DNA of 15,246 bases, taken from positions 1 to 15,246 of the forward strand of contig JAGXLK010000007.1 of the NCBI GenBank assembly GCA_018334735.1, in the 5' to 3' direction. Of the stretch, positions 14,681 through 15,246 are shown piece by piece. A model generated the notes under the pieces. The model saw nothing but the letters and a program-made list of their open reading frames with translations. It searched no databases and had not been told where the DNA came from. How positions within the stretch are numbered: position 1 is the first letter of the stretch; each line of letters starts with the position of its first letter. The translations under genes and the position numbers were made by a program. Origin of the DNA: Planctomycetota bacterium. Its GTDB lineage: Bacteria > Planctomycetota > Brocadiia > SM23-32.

Positions 14681-15246
14681 ATGAGTACAGCAAATCCGAT
14701 ACGAGATGAGATTGTTTCCTGGCTTGAGAAAAGGCTGCCCATTGATCCGGGCGAGATCGACGGAATCCTTGAGATCCCGCCGGATCCGGAAATGGGTGAT
14801 TTTGCGCTGCCGTGTTTCCCTCTTGCTCGGGAATTGCGAAAAAATCCCGCCGAAATAGCCGGCGAACTCGCTGAGGAATTCGAGCCGTCCGAATCAATTT
14901 GCGAAGCGCGTGCCAGCGGCCCGTATCTGAATTTTCTTGTGAATCGACCCAAAATGATGGCACGATTACTCGGGCGTATTTACGAAAAGGGGACAGAATA
15001 CGGGAAGAGCAGCGAAGGAAATGGCCAGAAGATAGTCATCGACTATTCCAGCCCCAATATCGCAAAACATCTCGGCGTCCACCACCTGCGATCGGCGATT
15101 ATCGGCCGTGCCCTGTATGAAATTTTCCAGTCTCTGGGATACGAATGCATCGGTATCAACCATCTGGGGGATTGGGGGACAAGTTTTGGGAAACTCATTG
15201 TGGCTTACGAAAGATACGATGATCTCGATGCTGAAAGTGCCAGCGT
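14681..15246 (+). CDS. argS: arginyl-tRNA synthetase, N-terminal part (runs off right edge)
   Basis: My translation gives 188 residues, open at the window end. The N-terminal Add-1 tRNA-recognition domain is visible (GDFALPCFPLARELRKNPAEIA at about 39-60; ASGPYLNFLVN at 78-88), then the start of the class I catalytic domain: IDYSSPNIAKHLGVHHLRSAIIG at 120-142 and INHLGDWGTSFGKLIVAY at 159-176, both strong ArgRS markers. The HIGH motif position, usually H-[IV]-G-H, reads GVHH (132-135), keeping only the last His. The ATG has GGAG 8 nt upstream. It charges tRNA-Arg and is probably co-transcribed with prs. The KMSK motif and anticodon domain are outside the window. Confidence 0.95.
   Translation, partial: MSTANPIRDEIVSWLEKRLPIDPGEIDGILEIPPDPEMGDFALPCFPLARELRKNPAEIAGELAEEFEPSESICEARASGPYLNFLVNRPKMMARLLGRIYEKGTEYGKSSEGNGQKIVIDYSSPNIAKHLGVHHLRSAIIGRALYEIFQSLGYECIGINHLGDWGTSFGKLIVAYERYDDLDAESAS

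Noticed and set aside
14116..14952. 278-codon minus-strand open frame opposite prs and argS
   Set aside because: It crosses two well-supported plus-strand genes and shows no protein-like motif.

Overview
The window is a compact, gene-dense bacterial chromosome segment of mixed GC content. It uses ordinary sigma70-like promoters and mostly standard Shine-Dalgarno (SD) sites. The gene set suggests a free-living, saccharolytic bacterium with acetate fermentation and lipoate-dependent enzymes. The combination of an alternative GlmU-like nucleotidyltransferase/acyltransferase, a secreted TIM-barrel glycosidase with an Ig-like N-terminal region, a divergent PRPP synthetase and an ArgRS with a variant HIGH motif points to a poorly cultured lineage, perhaps around the FCB/PVC or Sumerlaeota/Hydrogenedentota groups. 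That placement is inference; nothing here fixes the phylum.

Layout. (1) Positions 1-3152, minus strand: pta (phosphate acetyltransferase), then ackA (acetate kinase), then the 5' part of a GlmU-like gene that runs off the left edge. A near-consensus promoter lies upstream of pta (3280-3308) with overlapping inverted repeats just behind its -35. (2) Positions 3360-7863: a membrane M48 metalloprotease (minus) and a large secreted glycosidase-like protein (plus) diverge from a 258-bp control region. That region holds a TATAAT promoter overlapped by a perfect 7+7 dyad and, further on, a leader hairpin. A small uncertain ORF follows the glycosidase. (3) Positions 7875-13266, minus strand: a tightly packed run lpdA-lipB-lipA-(stand-alone lipoyl-domain protein)-holB-rsgA. 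The first four genes form a lipoylation module: LipB transfers octanoate, LipA inserts sulfur, the 79-residue domain is a likely acceptor, and Lpd reoxidises dihydrolipoamide. No E1 or E2 gene is in the window. (4) Positions 13565-15246, plus strand: a 358-residue PRPP synthetase-like gene followed after 39 bp by argS, which is cut by the right edge. The lpdA and prs promoters diverge from a 298-bp spacer.

Most genes are recognisable housekeeping functions. The less ordinary items are the stand-alone lipoyl carrier inside a lipoate operon, the dyad over the glycosidase promoter, the unassigned glycosidase, the lengthened and altered PRPP synthetase, and the GVHH form of the ArgRS HIGH motif. 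I see no tRNA, rRNA, CRISPR array, insertion sequence or phage gene.
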